Below, in pieces: positions 46,171-58,734 of a stretch of 64,000 bases of DNA. Origin of the DNA: Sinotaia quadrata (lineage: Eukaryota > Mollusca > Gastropoda > Architaenioglossa > Viviparidae); contig CM054180.1 of the NCBI GenBank assembly GCA_028829895.1, forward strand, positions 107,666,635 to 107,730,634, read 5' to 3'. A program made the position numbers and the translations under genes. Below the pieces are notes generated by a model that made no database searches, was not told the DNA's origin, and saw only the letters and a program-made list of their open reading frames with translations. The first letter of the stretch is position 1, and each line of letters starts with the position of its first letter.

Positions 46171-47343
46171 TACAATTTTGTTTCTTTCTCATTCCTGCAT
46201 CTTCTTGGACATAAGTGGATAAAGTAATAAATACTCACTTGATAAATCCAAATGTCACATAGTAATAAATCAACGATTCATGTTTATACGTTTATTTTGT
46301 AGGACCGAAAACCTACACGCCACACAGATACGTCGTCGCTGTATTCATTGAAACTTTGTCAAATTTAAAATTTACCTATTTTGTTACTATTTAGTAAATC
46401 TTCATAACCATGTTTATAACTCTATTTTAATAGTGAAACATTTTAAAGTATTTGTAAATATAAATACAACATTGAAAATTTCACAAATGAAAAATTACCA
46501 ACTTAACAAAGTGTAGTTATTTATAGTATAGAAAGCCTATTTATATTATGGAAAAAAGATTTATCATAGTAAAAATAAATTCGTCATAGAGTCAACATAT
46601 TTAATATATTAAAAAGCACCTCGTCAGTTTCAAAATCTATAGCTATATTGATACGTAGACTTGCCATATCGAAAAAATACTTGACAAGTGTAATAAATCA
46701 TTTTGTAAATCATATTGTAGTGATATTTTTTTAATTGTGCTACATTGATAAATTTACTTGCAATAAGAAACACACAATTGGCAACTTGATAAGCATGCCT
46801 GCAAAACTGATAAATCTACTCCACACGTTTATATATCTATTTGCTGTACGTGTTTTGATAAAAATACTTGAAACTTTGAAAACCATCTTTCCAGTTTGAA
46901 GACTTTCTTACCACAAACCAAACCGTACTGCAACATTTAGTATATTAAAAATAAATGTGTTGCCTGATAGTCGTGAAAACTAAGAAATTATATTTATTTA
47001 TTATGTAAAATTACAATTTTTCCCCCCGATTTTTCTTCCTCTAAATGAGTTAGTTGCCTGCAGATTATGAAAATTACATGTACAATTATTTTACTCTGTG
47101 AAAACAAGTTCCCTTGTGTTTATTATTTGTTATTTTCTAGCCATGATGCAATTTATTTTCATTTTCAATTTTAAAATCACAAAAAATTATAATTAATTTT
47201 CATGTGAAATATGTTTATTGGGAACTCATTTCAATAAATTTTGCTCATATTTTTAGGCTTGACTTACTTTACTAAAATGTCTTTTTTTTTCTTTTTTTTT
47301 TTTGTGCTTTTCCATTGTCATTTAGTTTAATATAAGGAAATCA
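46171..47343. other. Very AT-rich intronic stretch, nothing recognised
   Basis: Low-complexity A/T sequence with stops in every frame. Confidence 0.55.
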
Positions 47344-47568
<225 letters not shown>

Positions 47569-47814
47569 ACACGTATGTGTGTTTAGGAAGACGCACTACA
47601 AAGAAAACAAAATTCCGATACTCGTGAATAGAGAGACTTTTTTTTCCTTTGTGATTCTCTGTAAAATACGTTATTAAATCAATTTTTAATAGGAACATTT
47701 AAAGATAAAGCTTACACGCAGAAGCGATCAATTTCAACGATAATAATTACACGTGCAAAGTTTTCGCACAGAAATGCCTTAGTACAGAGGCATAGTCGAT
47801 TTCGATATTCTTTA

Positions 47815-48015
47815 CATTAGTAATTTCATCGGAAGTCCACAGTACACGAGTCCAAAGTAAAGAAACAATTAATGTCAATACACGTTACATTAGTAATGTC
47901 GTCGCAAGTCCACAAGTACACGCGTTCAAAGTAAAAAACAATTAATGTCAATGCGTGTTACATTAGTGATTTCACAGCAAGTCCACCTACACTCTTCTGT
48001 ATACGAGTCCAGAGT
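47815..48015. repeat. Tandem repeat, about 75-bp unit, 3 copies
   Basis: ACATTAGTAATTTCATCGGA-type, AAGTCCACAGTACACGAGTC and AAACAATTAATGTCAAT blocks recur in order with moderate divergence. Confidence 0.85.
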
Positions 48016-48275
48016 AATAGTTGATTTCATTTTTTTTTAATTAGAAGCGGTTTCTCAACTAATACATTCGTCTTTGGACAGTACATAAATGTGTTCACCA
48101 TTTTAAGGCCACACAGCAACTGGAGAAAATCGGTGAGGGCAGTGTTGCTGGGTGTGGTGCGCGAAATAATTGTTGTGGAGTCGCGTTACGTAAGAACAGT
48201 AGGGTCAATGAGTAAATTCCGAATACCGTGAAACTGGCCATTCAAGGACGTCGTTTATAAACTTCCTATAATTTT

Positions 48276-48431
48276 ACTGTAAAGGCTGGGTATTATAAAA
48301 TCTGAATACACTTCTCTCGGTCATTATACTGTAAAGGCTGGGTATTATAAAATCTGAATACACTTCTCTCGGTCATTATATTGTAAAGGCTGGGTATTAT
48401 AAAATCTGAGGATACACTTCTCTCGGTCATT
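48276..48431. repeat. Minisatellite, 52-bp unit, 3 copies
   Basis: ACTGTAAAGGCTGGGTATTA starts at 48276, 48328 and 48380, each followed by CACTTCTCTCGGTCATTAT. Confidence 0.96.
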
Positions 48432-48529
48432 ATACTGCTAATTTGCATTCCATAAGAAAACAATATTGTTTCGGTAAATTTAGATTGACATATTAGATTT
48501 TAAATTAGCTACTGCTAGGCAATTGTCTA

Positions 48530-48925
48530 TCTAGTACTTGTCGATATTATAGCATGATTAATAATTAATTAATGTTTGTTACTAGCAATTAATTAGTTTT
48601 CATTCAATCTATTTAATTCTTGATTAACTAGCATTCTTTAGTCTTTATTGCTAGTGAATAGTATTCGTTTAATCTTTGCAATTGCTGATTAACAAGTTTT
48701 TCATTAAGTATCTCTACTACTATTGATTTACTTGATTTCCTATAGATTTTGTGGATGTTGATTGGCTAGTATTTATGTACGTCATTGTAAATGTTGATTA
48801 ATTTCTATCGTTTATTCTTTGCAACTATATTAATTTACATTAATTTATTCCTTGTAAATATTGATTTACTAGTATTCATTTAGTCTTTGTAAATTCTGAT
48901 TAATGATTAGTCATAAAGTTTGGTT
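48530..48925. repeat. Degenerate AT-rich repeat region
   Basis: Variants of TTGATTAACTAGTATTCATT and TAGTCTTTGTAAAT recur at about 35-40-bp spacing but with heavy divergence. Confidence 0.55.
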
Positions 48926-49109
48926 AAATATTTTCAGCCCAGTAAGTGGCAGCGAACATTTTGACGTAATTAACTCGAAACTTTAAATCAGTGACGGGAA
49001 CGCGTTCACATAACTCCAAACCTTAATAAGTGTTGCGAACATAAAGATTGTCATCTAGTCAATCATTTGTTTACTGTTTGTAAATCTGACATAGCCACAG
49101 AGAACAGTC

Positions 49110-49175
49110 ACGGTGTTCATTATTATTCCTATAGTCATTATTATTCCTATAGTCATTATTATTCCTATAATCATT
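49110..49175. repeat. Short tandem repeat, 18-bp unit, 4 copies
   Basis: CATTATTATTCCTATAGT repeated. Confidence 0.95.
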
Positions 49176-50575
49176 ATTGTCGCGATGTACTGTAGGTTGA
49201 TGTTGTAATAATGAATTACACCAAGATTTTATTAGTTAATGATATAAAACATCTACAAGTGGCGATGCAGAGTATGGACAACTGTTTAATTATACATATC
49301 TGCGAATGTTACGCCAGTTTGCTGTTGTGTCACCGTCAATTTGACTCACGGCTCTCACTCAGTGAGTAGACTGAGACTTAGATTTTAAAATAGATCTATA
49401 AATAGATATGTAGGGGACAGATAGCAGGACGTTATAATTAAACTGTCACTACAATTTACGACAACGAAAAAAGAAGTTACATTACATTAGCACATACACG
49501 AGCCTGAAACAATTAACACAATAAAACGTTTAATTATATATAAAGGAACAAAGCAAAATACATTCTGTTTATTTTCTTATCATTAGTAATTTAAGCTAAA
49601 GTCATTTCTAGTTCAGTCAAATATAAAATTGCAGCGGAGTCACTGTCCATAACATGACTTAATGTCAGATTCATTTCTGGCAGTTCATGAGATAGGGTCA
49701 AAATGCACAATAGGACACGTCATGAATAACATCAAAGTAGGTACCCAAAGCCACAATCGGAAGAAAGATAGAAACCCTGAAACATACGTAATTGCAGACC
49801 CTAAATATACTGTAATTTACTACATTAATATTTAATATGGCATTTGCCTATGCAACAAAAAGGAGTTAAACATGCTTAAAATAGAATAACATTCCTAATA
49901 AAACCTAACCTTTCCCACCCACAATACATAGATGTTTTACTTTTTCTAGCCAAGGATATTCTTTGTTCCTTTTACAACCCATTATCATACAGGAGGGACA
50001 CACAATACTCACCCGAAGAGTCGTTTGTAAAGAGTAAAGAATTTTGCACCTAGTTAAGTTTTCTCAGACTAAAAACCACGCCCATCCTTACAGACTCACT
50101 CTTTTGCTCAATCGATTTTAAGAATACACCTAGAGTTAATTAATATGTATGACTTTCTCACACCGTCCAACCCACATTCTCTCAATACACTTGTGACCTA
50201 TGCAAAGTCAAGTTCACATTTGAATCAGCCGAAAAGTTGCCTAACCATCTAACTGGATCAAAAACAAGTTAGAGAGCTAACGTTTAAGCCAACCACGCAT
50301 GGATGCCAGGGAGCTAGTTTTCCCCACAAACAATAGTCCTGAATAGTCCTACCCCACGGCTACTACTCCATGTGCACTCACCCATTCACATAGCTTACCT
50401 CCCCTTCCACTCCTGTCCACCCAACATTCAAGAAATAAACTTTATACAACATTTACAAATTATACAAATTACAAATAATATTTTAAAATTATCGATAAAA
50501 AGTATGAAAATTTATATTAAAAATATGTGGGAGGATTCTCCATCATATGACAATTATTATCAATTATTAATCTTT
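49176..50575. other. Intronic stretch, nothing recognised
   Basis: Among the longest non-repetitive segments in the intron. One 74-codon + frame at its 3' end resembles no known protein. Confidence 0.5.
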
Positions 50576-50895
50576 TTAGTGGATTTGCTCACTTAGCCTT
50601 TAGTCAATATACTAAATGTGTCCAAAGGATTTTGCCCACTTAGCCTTTAGTCAATACACTGAATGTGTCCAAAGGATTTGCTCACTTAGCCTTAAGTCAA
50701 TACACTGAATGTGTCCAAAGGATTTTGCCCACTTAGCCTTAAATCAATACACTGAATGTGTCCAAAGGATTTTGCCCACTTAGCCTTTAGCCAATACACT
50801 GAATGTGTCCAAAGGATTTGCTCACTTAGCCTTTAGCCAATACACTGAATGTGTCCAAAGGATTTGCTCACGTAGCCTTAAGTCAAATCATCGAA
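50576..50895. repeat. Minisatellite, 46-47-bp unit, 7 copies
   Basis: TCAATACACTGAATGTGTCC and AAAGGATTTTGCCCACTTAG alternate (starts 50651, 50697, 50744). Decayed copies continue to about 51020. Confidence 0.94.
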
Positions 50896-51356
50896 TGTTA
50901 TCAACAAGATTTGCTCGTAGTCTTTAGTAAACTGCAAAGAATGTGTCAAGTGGATTTGCTCACTTAGTTTTCATTGAACTGCAACGAATGTGTTAACAGG
51001 ATTAGCTCAGTCTTTTGTCAACTGCAACGAACATTTTATAGAGAGAGAGAACTTTGTCACCTAGTCTTTGGTGAGCTTTGAAATAAAATTGAATGTGTTT
51101 CCTTTCGGTTGCACTGATTGGTCTTAAAATTTCTACGTAATGCAGCTATTTATTTTTTATTTAATGTAGATGGACTACAGATTTATCTGTTAAATGTCTT
51201 CCGGTAGCATGTTTTGTGACACATTTAGTTGATTATTACTATGAATACGCTGACTATGACAGATTTCAACTGTAGTCGATTGTTTTCTAACATATAGTTT
51301 ATATTATGACTGTTCTCAGATTCACATATTCAGTTACTGTGTTCGATCATTTGTTT

Positions 51357-51358
51357 TA

Positions 51359-51447
<89 letters not shown>
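51357..51447. repeat. (TATC)n microsatellite
   Basis: About 22 perfect TATC tetramers, GATA on the minus strand. Confidence 0.98.
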
Positions 51448-51448
<1 letters not shown>

Positions 51449-51817
51449 GGTTTTTAATTGTTTTTTTAATACATATATTCTTTTCTACTGACACACATAT
51501 CTGAGATGTCATAGTTGTCCCCTCTGATATATATTTCATAGTTCTGATTTAATCTTAATCATTTATTTCATCTGCTTGAACACTTTTCTCTGTAACTTTT
51601 ATTTTTTCATTTCGAAAAGCGACGCAACTATCACAATTACTCTCATTACTTTAAATGGAATTAACTGAAAATTATATATTTTACTCATGCTCCAACATTT
51701 TAAAGTGAGTATTTTATTTATAGAAAATAGGAATAGATCAATTTTAAATAAACGATTTACAGACTCTGCATTCTTTAAAAGCAAATTGTACACTTGCAGA
51801 CTTACTACCGTTTTCTG

Positions 51818-52470
51818 AAACAATGAACAATATACTAATCTCCTGAAATTAGCAATTAACAGGAAGCAATGAACAATATGCTAATCTCCTGAAATTAGCA
51901 ATTAACAGGAAGCAATGAACAATATGCTAATCTCCTGAAATTAGCAATTAACATGAAACAAAGAACAATACACTAATTTTAAAAAATAGTTGACATGAAA
52001 CAAAGAACAATAAACTAATCTCCTAAAATTAGCAATTAACATGAAATAAAGAACAATACACTAATTTCCGAAATTTAGTAATTGAGGTGAAACAAAGAAC
52101 AGCATACTAATCTCTTGAAATTAGCAATTAACATGAATCAAAGAACAAAATGCTAGTCTCAAATAAAGCAAGTAAAATTAAATGAAAGTACCAACATATC
52201 AATCCTCAAAATTAACAAATGACATGAAATAAAAAGAACAATTTATTAATCCCTCAAAATTAACAAATAACATGAAATAAAAAGAACAATATATTAATCC
52301 CTCAACATTAACAAATAACATGAAATAAAAAGAACAATATATTAATCCCTAAAAATTAACAAATAACATGAAATAAAATGAACAATATATTAATCCCTCA
52401 AAATTAGCAAATACAATGAAGTAAGAAAAATAAGCTAATCACTAAAAGTTAACCAATAGCACGAAAGAAA
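51818..52470. repeat. Minisatellite, about 45-50-bp unit, about 13 copies, graded divergence
   Basis: AATATGCTAATCTCCTGAAA then TTAGCAATTAACAGGAAGCA are near-identical in the first copies. After 52190 a variant AACAATATATTAATCCCTCA with ACAAATAACATGAAATAAAA takes over, a clear subfamily switch. Confidence 0.92.
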
Positions 52471-52756
52471 ACGAAAGAAGCACTTTGAAATTCAAAGAAC
52501 TCTTTGAATTCTTGTGAAAGAAGCAAATTGTACCAATACTGAAGGCAATGTTGTAGAGATTTGGCACTTGCTTAAATTTATCATCCCTCAGTCTGGAAGA
52601 CACCCATGTTTCTTTCCTTAATAATTTATTTATTAATAAAACTTATTACACAACTTTATATATTGAAACCTTTGCTTATACTGAAATAAAATAAGACTGA
52701 ACTAAAAAGAGATCCGTTCCATTAAAGAAGTTATTGTATTTATACAATGTTTATAT

Positions 52757-52935
52757 ATTTGGATGGAACGTATTCCAAACTAAATATGTTATCATTAAGA
52801 AGTTATTGTCGTATTTGGATGGAACATATATGTATTTGGATGGAACGTATATGTATTTGGATGGAACATATATGTATTTGGATGGAACGTATATGTATTT
52901 GGATGGAACGTATTCCAAACTAAATATGTTATCAT
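52757..52935. repeat. 21-bp minisatellite, 6 copies, flanked by a 25-bp direct repeat
   Basis: TATTTGGATGGAACGTATAT recurs from about 52817. GTATTCCAAACTAAATATGT (continuing TATCATT) lies before and after the array, near 52770 and 52911, so the whole block may have formed by slippage between the flanks. The 21-bp period gives an in-frame MYLDGTY repeat. Confidence 0.95.
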
Positions 52936-53037
52936 TCGCGAAAGCAGATACCTAATTTACAACTGAAAAACGACTTCTTATTTTAGAGATTTATTTTTAT
53001 TTATTAAAAAGTAAGCCAAATACTTTTTTAGTTCGTA

Positions 53038-53162
53038 TGCTATAAGAAAAATAAAGATGTCTTTACAACGTGAAGAAAGTAAACACACAACAAAAAACAA
53101 ACCATAAGAAAAATAAAGATGTCTTTACAACGTGAAGAAAGTAAACACACAACAACAAAAAA
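53038..53162. repeat. Tandem duplication, about 62 bp, 2 copies
   Basis: ATAAGAAAAATAAAGATGTC and TTTACAACGTGAAGAAAGTA occur in both copies, near 53042 and 53105. Confidence 0.95.
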
Positions 53163-54415
53163 ACCAAACAATAAAGAGCATATAGTATAACTGTCATCTT
53201 CACTTGTTTTAGTTTCCTTTGAGAGATGTCATAGCTATAATTATTACAACATCAACGAAGGAGCGAACATTAATCAAACCAACACAAACAAGGTTGGAAG
53301 ATGTGCGGTTTCCGATTGCGCATTTGCTGGAAATAATACAGATTATTAAAATATATATACATTTTTAAAGCACAAAATATGCAACTGTGTTTTGAACATA
53401 TGCCTCTAGGCATGCTGTTCTCTGAGATCAGTCGCTGATATGCATAAATAGAGCTTTATCTTGAAATGTATAAATACCGCTCCATCATAGGTTGATATAA
53501 AATATAATCTTATCCACAATTTATTTCCGAGGTATGTAAACGACTTGCTGTTTGTTTTTCTTACATTTAAACGGAATTCAGTAAGCTTGCTTCTCCGATA
53601 TATTCTGTACTGAAAGTAGTTGGCTAGAATATATATTTTTTTAAATTTAATTTCATAATCACTGTTTACATAAGCAATGTTCGCTCTCCTTTCTGGAGGG
53701 ATTACAAGGTGGAGTGAAAATACACGTGGGAAAGAGTGCTGCATGCATTTCAACAAGAAAGAAAGAAAGAAAGAAAGAAAGAAACTCACTAATATAAAAA
53801 TAATTTTAACAACTATAGTAGCGAAGTTGTTACGTAACAATTTGTTTTGGTGCAGTTTAGTTGGTTACTTTCACTTACACTTAAGATAAGAAAAAACAAA
53901 CAAACAAACAAACAAAAATGTGAACATACAACTGCAGCATCCTTTGTAACCATTCAAAACTCAGTCGCCTATTTCCTTGATGTCATCAAAGGCCTATCCT
54001 ATTTGCTTGAAACACTTTCAAATTTTAGTATAATTTAGTAAGAATCTGCCATCATAGTTTGGGGCACTGTTGAAAACGTGGACATATTATTGCTTTTTAT
54101 AGACAGCTCATATACTTCTTTTAAACAGATTTATTTTCGCATTGAATTTGCTGGCAATTAATGTTGTGTGTTTTATTTTATAAGGAAACGAAGATTGCGA
54201 TATTTTATATATATATTTATTAAATGTGTATAATGACCATAACGACATACGTCTCGAGCAAATGGACTACTGCACTAAGACTTTTAATGATGTGAAATCA
54301 TATAAATATACAAACAATTTGTTTTATAATTAACAGTAGGGAAATAAAACTTAAGAAATTAATTCATCAGTTCACTGAAGAAGTTTTCTTTTACACTTGT
54401 AAAGCTTATTACCTA
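53163..54415. other. Intronic stretch with short GAAA and CAAA tracts
   Basis: GAAA tetramers at about 53756-53783 and CAAA at about 53895-53916. A 144-codon minus-strand frame (53840 to 53406) is Ser/Phe/Lys/Ile-rich and not recognised. Confidence 0.45.
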
Positions 54416-54800
54416 CTAACACTCTGGTTGGTAAGGTGTGAAATACACTCTGGCTGGTAAGGTGTGAAATTATTTGGGCCGCGCTGTCTACCATGGTTGT
54501 CTTGGGTAAAATGAGATGTATGTCTGTACAAACACTCTGGTTGGTAAGGTGTGAAATACACTCTGGTTGGTAAGGTGTGAAATTATTTGGGCCGCGCTGT
54601 CTACCATTGTTGTCTTGGGTAAAATGAGATGTATGTCTGTACAAACACTCTGGTTGGTAAGGTGTGAAATAATTTGGGCCGCGCTGTCTACCATTGTGTC
54701 TTGGGTAAATTGAGATGTATGTCTGTACAAACACTCTGGTTGGTAAGGTGTGAAATAATTTGGGCTGCGCTGTCTACCGTTGTGTCTTGGGTAAAATGAG
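54416..54800. repeat. Tandem repeat, about 87-113-bp variable unit, 4 copies, six T-box half-sites
   Basis: CACTCTGGTTGGTAAGGTGT is followed by GGGCCGCGCTGTCTACCATT and GGGTAAAATGAGATGTATGT. The CTCTGG segment is doubled in the first two units. Every CTCTGG segment carries AGGTGTGAAAT, giving exact T-box half-sites AGGTGTGA at 54434, 54460, 54547, 54573, 54660 and 54746, all on the + strand. Confidence 0.94.
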
Positions 54801-55689
54801 ATTTATTTCTGTTCAAACAGATGCGATCGATTTATTTTGCCTAACGTTCTCTGCTCAGTCTGCTTGAGCACTTTCCCTTGATCAGTTTCAGAAACGGTTA
54901 AATTTACCGGACTAAATTGATTGACCCGCTGCTGACATCGAGTTGAATTGGAATTTCTGAGACCGCACGAAACCTCTGGCAGAGCCGACTATATACATTT
55001 TTTTAAAACTTAAAACAACGCTGGCTGCGCACTCCTTCATTCATTCCGATAGCAAATTTTTTAACAGAGCGCTACAAGGAGTGACCAATAGAGTTACCGG
55101 AAAACAAACAGCAAAATACCCGGAACTCTTTACAAAATTCGTATATGCGTTGAAACGATTAACTTGCTAACAAGAGTGTAACGTCCCTAAGCTTTGCCAG
55201 CGATCAATTTAATTACAGTACAAAGCGATCACATTTGTTTTTTTCTTTTGATTGTGACGCTTGCCGGATGAGTACAGCCGGATAATGAGAGTCAGTGGAA
55301 CATGACTGTCTGGAAGGTTCGATCGCGATTGCAAAGTTTAGGCTTGGTTGTCTCACCAACAAGATTGCCCATTTTCATCAATCAAATGATTTGTTAAAGT
55401 TTGTAAAATCGAGATTCAGTGATCAATAGTGTGGGAACCTACTGTTTTGTGTTTTGTGGTCAGTGATTAAATTTGTGCCTGACTTGTCTGTCGCTTATCG
55501 ATGTAGTGGTATATGGCCGTATTGCTAATACTGGTCTGATAGCCTAGGGTTTTGTTGCTATAATGTGATCAATGGTTTGTGGCAAAGTGACCCTTGGCTT
55601 TTATGATCAATGGTGTTTAGTTTTGTTTAGATTTTTTTTTTTGGGGGGTGGGGTTAGTGGTGTGTATATAAAAGCTCAGATGTCCAGTA
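54801..55689. other. Unique, GC-richer intronic stretch, possible regulatory element
   Basis: The least repetitive sequence in the middle of intron 1. It contains GACCAATAG near 55082, GGTTCGATCGCGATTGC near 55317 and, at 55377-55384, ATCAATCA, whose reverse complement TGATTGAT is a Pbx/Exd-Hox composite site. No reading frame is convincing. A G-rich tract lies near 55640. Confidence 0.3.
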
Positions 55690-55975
55690 CTGTGTGGCTG
55701 TTATGATCATTAATGTAATGGCACAGTTGTTTGTTGATGTGTTATAATCATTAGTGTAATGGCATAATTGTTTGTTGTTGTGTTATGATCATTAATGTAA
55801 TGGCACAGTTTGTTGTTGTGTTATGATCATTAATGTAATGGCACAGTTGTTTGTTGTGTTATGATCATTAATGTAATGGCACAGTTGTTTATTGTTGTGT
55901 TATAATCATTAGTATAATGGCACAGTTTGTTTGTGGCTGTAATTTGATCATTAGTTTAACGGCATATTTGTTTGT
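55690..55975. repeat. Minisatellite, about 40-bp unit, 7 copies
   Basis: TTATGATCATTAATGTAATG followed by GCACAGTTGTTTGTTG recurs with short indels. Confidence 0.93.
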
Positions 55976-56359
55976 GGGTGTGCTGCAGTCGGATTATTGG
56001 AGTGTATTGGGGAACTAGTGGTTCGTGACGAGTGAGCGGGTGTTGGTTTGCGACACTTGATTGGGGTTCATTGTAAACAAAGAGTATGTGAACCTGTGGT
56101 TTGTGTTTGACAAGTGATCAATAGTTATTGGCCAACTGGTTTATGGCTCATCTTGTGATTAATGGTGTTGGTGGCTCCTTCGTCTGTGGCTTATCCTGTG
56201 ATTAATGACTATGGAGCCGAGTGATGCGGATGATTTATAATTAATGGTAAAGTGGACCTTGAAAATTATAGATGACATGAAATGAATGTTTTAAGGGTCC
56301 ACTAGTTTGTGGTTGCCTTGTGGTCAGGGGTTCAATAACAAGTGATTTGTGATTTAGAT

Positions 56360-56672
56360 TCTGTCATTTTGACTATTTTGTCCTCAGTCATTTGTGACTA
56401 TTTAATCTTTAGTAATATTTTGACTATTTCGTCCTCAGTCATTTGTGACTATTAAATTTTTAGTCATTTGTGACTATTTAGTCTTTAGTCATTTGTGACT
56501 ATTTAGTCTTCAGTCATTTGTGACTATTTAATCTTTAGTCATTTGTGACTATTTAGTCTTCAGTCATGTGTGACTATTTAATCTAGTCATTTGTGACTAT
56601 TTAGTCTTTATTCATTTGTGACTATTTAATCTTTAGTCATTTGTGACTATTTAGTCTTCAGTGATTTTTGAG
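56360..56672. repeat. Minisatellite, about 24-25-bp unit, about 12 copies
   Basis: TCATTTGTGACTATTTAGTC plus TTTAG or TTCAG repeats. Two alternating variants are visible. Confidence 0.95.
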
Positions 56673-57660
56673 GCACAATCCGATAAAAGAAGTAGGAAAA
56701 TGTGTCATCGATTTTGAAGCATGTAAATGATAATAGAGGTTTCGACACTTATCGAAGCTTTTTCGCGGAACTTCACACATTTTTGTTTGCTATTTGTGTT
56801 TCTTGTTTTGCTTTGTTTCATTCTCTGAATTTCTACGACACACCCTTTACTTTCTACACGCAGATCTAAAACTTCTAAACGTCAACAACCAATCACCTAT
56901 CGCCAAAATAATTCCATTCACAAGCAAAGCAAGCTCTGGGTGTAGTTAATAACCTTCACAGTTTTGAAATTCCACGACGATTACCTTTTAAGTGTGAAAC
57001 TGTGAAGCAAAACTGTTGATTAGCATGTTATGTAGTTTGATCGCCTCACGTATAGTTTGCTTGAAGATTATTTCTCGCTGTTCGTAGTGCAACAAAGTGA
57101 GGCAAATATTGAGGAAGTCAAGTAGATTGTGTGTCGCGACATGAAATGTCAAAAAAAGTGGAATGGAATGCATCAGGCCAGTAAGAATAGAGATGCCTCT
57201 GCTGACCAAGTTATAGGATTATAGGATCACCCGATGTTCCTTCAAATGGTTTCTGACGATTCATAACAGGATTTTGACTTGTGTTCCGGGTCACACTACG
57301 TGAAGCCATGACATACAATGTAATTATGATGGATGACGGCATATCACCTGTCAGGAAAAAAGATGGATAGATAAATATATATCCAAATAACAGTAAACTG
57401 ACACAACCCACAAAGAGTTTCTTTGGAACCAGAATTGATTGACGCTAACAATTTTTTTTTTCTACTTTTAGTCTTAGTGCAGGTTGATATTAGGGGGACG
57501 TGTATTCTAGAAGGAAATCTTTATCCTTGCTATACTATTACTAAATAAAGAATTCTAATTGCTGATGCCATTGGGTCATGTTTCATTAGGAGATAATTTT
57601 TTTTAACATTCAGTTCACAACTCAAATGTTCAGAACGACGTACACAACAATTCTACACAT
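56673..57660. other. Unique intronic stretch with minus-strand open frames
   Basis: Non-repetitive. Two minus-strand frames (57411 to 57211 and 57209 to 56988, in different phases) cross it. The first passes a good acceptor-like sequence, TTTTTTCCTGACAG, on the minus strand at 57348. From there a 45-codon open frame ends at 57211 with a stop. Peptide segments MASRSVTRNTSQNPVMNRQ and KPFEGTSGDPIIL look protein-like, but I recognise no family. It may be a terminal exon of a nested gene, an old pseudogene or chance. Confidence 0.2.
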
Positions 57661-57663
57661 TAT

Positions 57664-58090
57664 AACTTCGTAAGTGTTCACTATACAACAGGTCTATATA
57701 TAGTAACTTTGTAAGTGTTCACTATACAACAGGTCTACATATAGTAACTTTGTAAGTGTTCACTATACAACAGGTCTACATATTGTAACTTTGTAAGTGT
57801 TCACTAAACAACAGGTCTACATATTGTAACTTCGTAAGTGTTCACTATACAACAGGTCTACATATTGTAACTTTGTAAGTGTTCACTAAACAACAGGTCT
57901 ACATATAGTAACTTTGTAAGTGTTCACTATACAACAGGTCTACATATTGTAACTTTGTAAGTGTTCACTAAACAACAGGTCTACATATTGTAACTTCGTA
58001 AGTGTTCACTAAACAACAGGTCTACATATTGTAACTTTGTAAGTATTCATATGTAACAGGTCTACACATGGTAACTTTGTAAGTATTCAT
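57664..58090. repeat. Minisatellite, 41-bp unit, about 10 copies
   Basis: AACTTTGTAAGTGTTCACTA followed by TACAACAGGTCTACATAT(A/T)GT begins at 57664, 57705 and on. Copies alternate CTATACAAC and CTAAACAAC. Confidence 0.96.
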
Positions 58091-58734
58091 TAAGTAATTA
58101 GTATCAGTTATCGGTCACAAACATAACTATCAGACGCGTTGATTTCACTCTGTAGCCACTTTCAATATCCTTTGCGGTCCAAAGACCTGTTTAGCACTCG
58201 CACGGTCACATTTCGGGTATGTTCCATTCACTGAAAATCTACCCAAAGTCGAAATGCTTCATAAAATGTATTTACGCGCTGGTTGGCAGTTATTTGTAAA
58301 CAATTGCTCATGTGCTTCTTTCTCCCAGTGGAAGAAATTGCAGAGGTTTTCCTGAGTTGAAGCGTGTGGACACTAAGGCAGTCTTCGAGATTTGTCAATA
58401 TAGGAATCTCAGTACAGTAAAGTGGTTTGTGTGTGGCTTGTACTCTTCAATGCTGGCATCTAATTTGGTGTGGAACAATACAGAGCGAAGATATTGTCTG
58501 TCGATAAAAATATTCTGGGTTTACAAGTTAGACAGCGAGCGCAGTGGAAGAGGGGATCGTTTGTTTAGGCCTAAGGCGCCTGGTTTTCCTAAATTGTCTT
58601 TCTGAATTGTCAACACAATCATTGTGGCATGAGAACAAGGATTGTTTATACACAGATTTGTTTCAAGATCACTGTTATTGAATATGTTTGATGATCAAGG
58701 CTGTCTATAACAATCGATCTGGGATGTCTAGTTA
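58091..58734. other. Unique intronic stretch, nothing recognised
   Basis: A 97-codon + frame (58312-58605) lacks a recognisable domain and has no clear splice sites. Confidence 0.4.
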
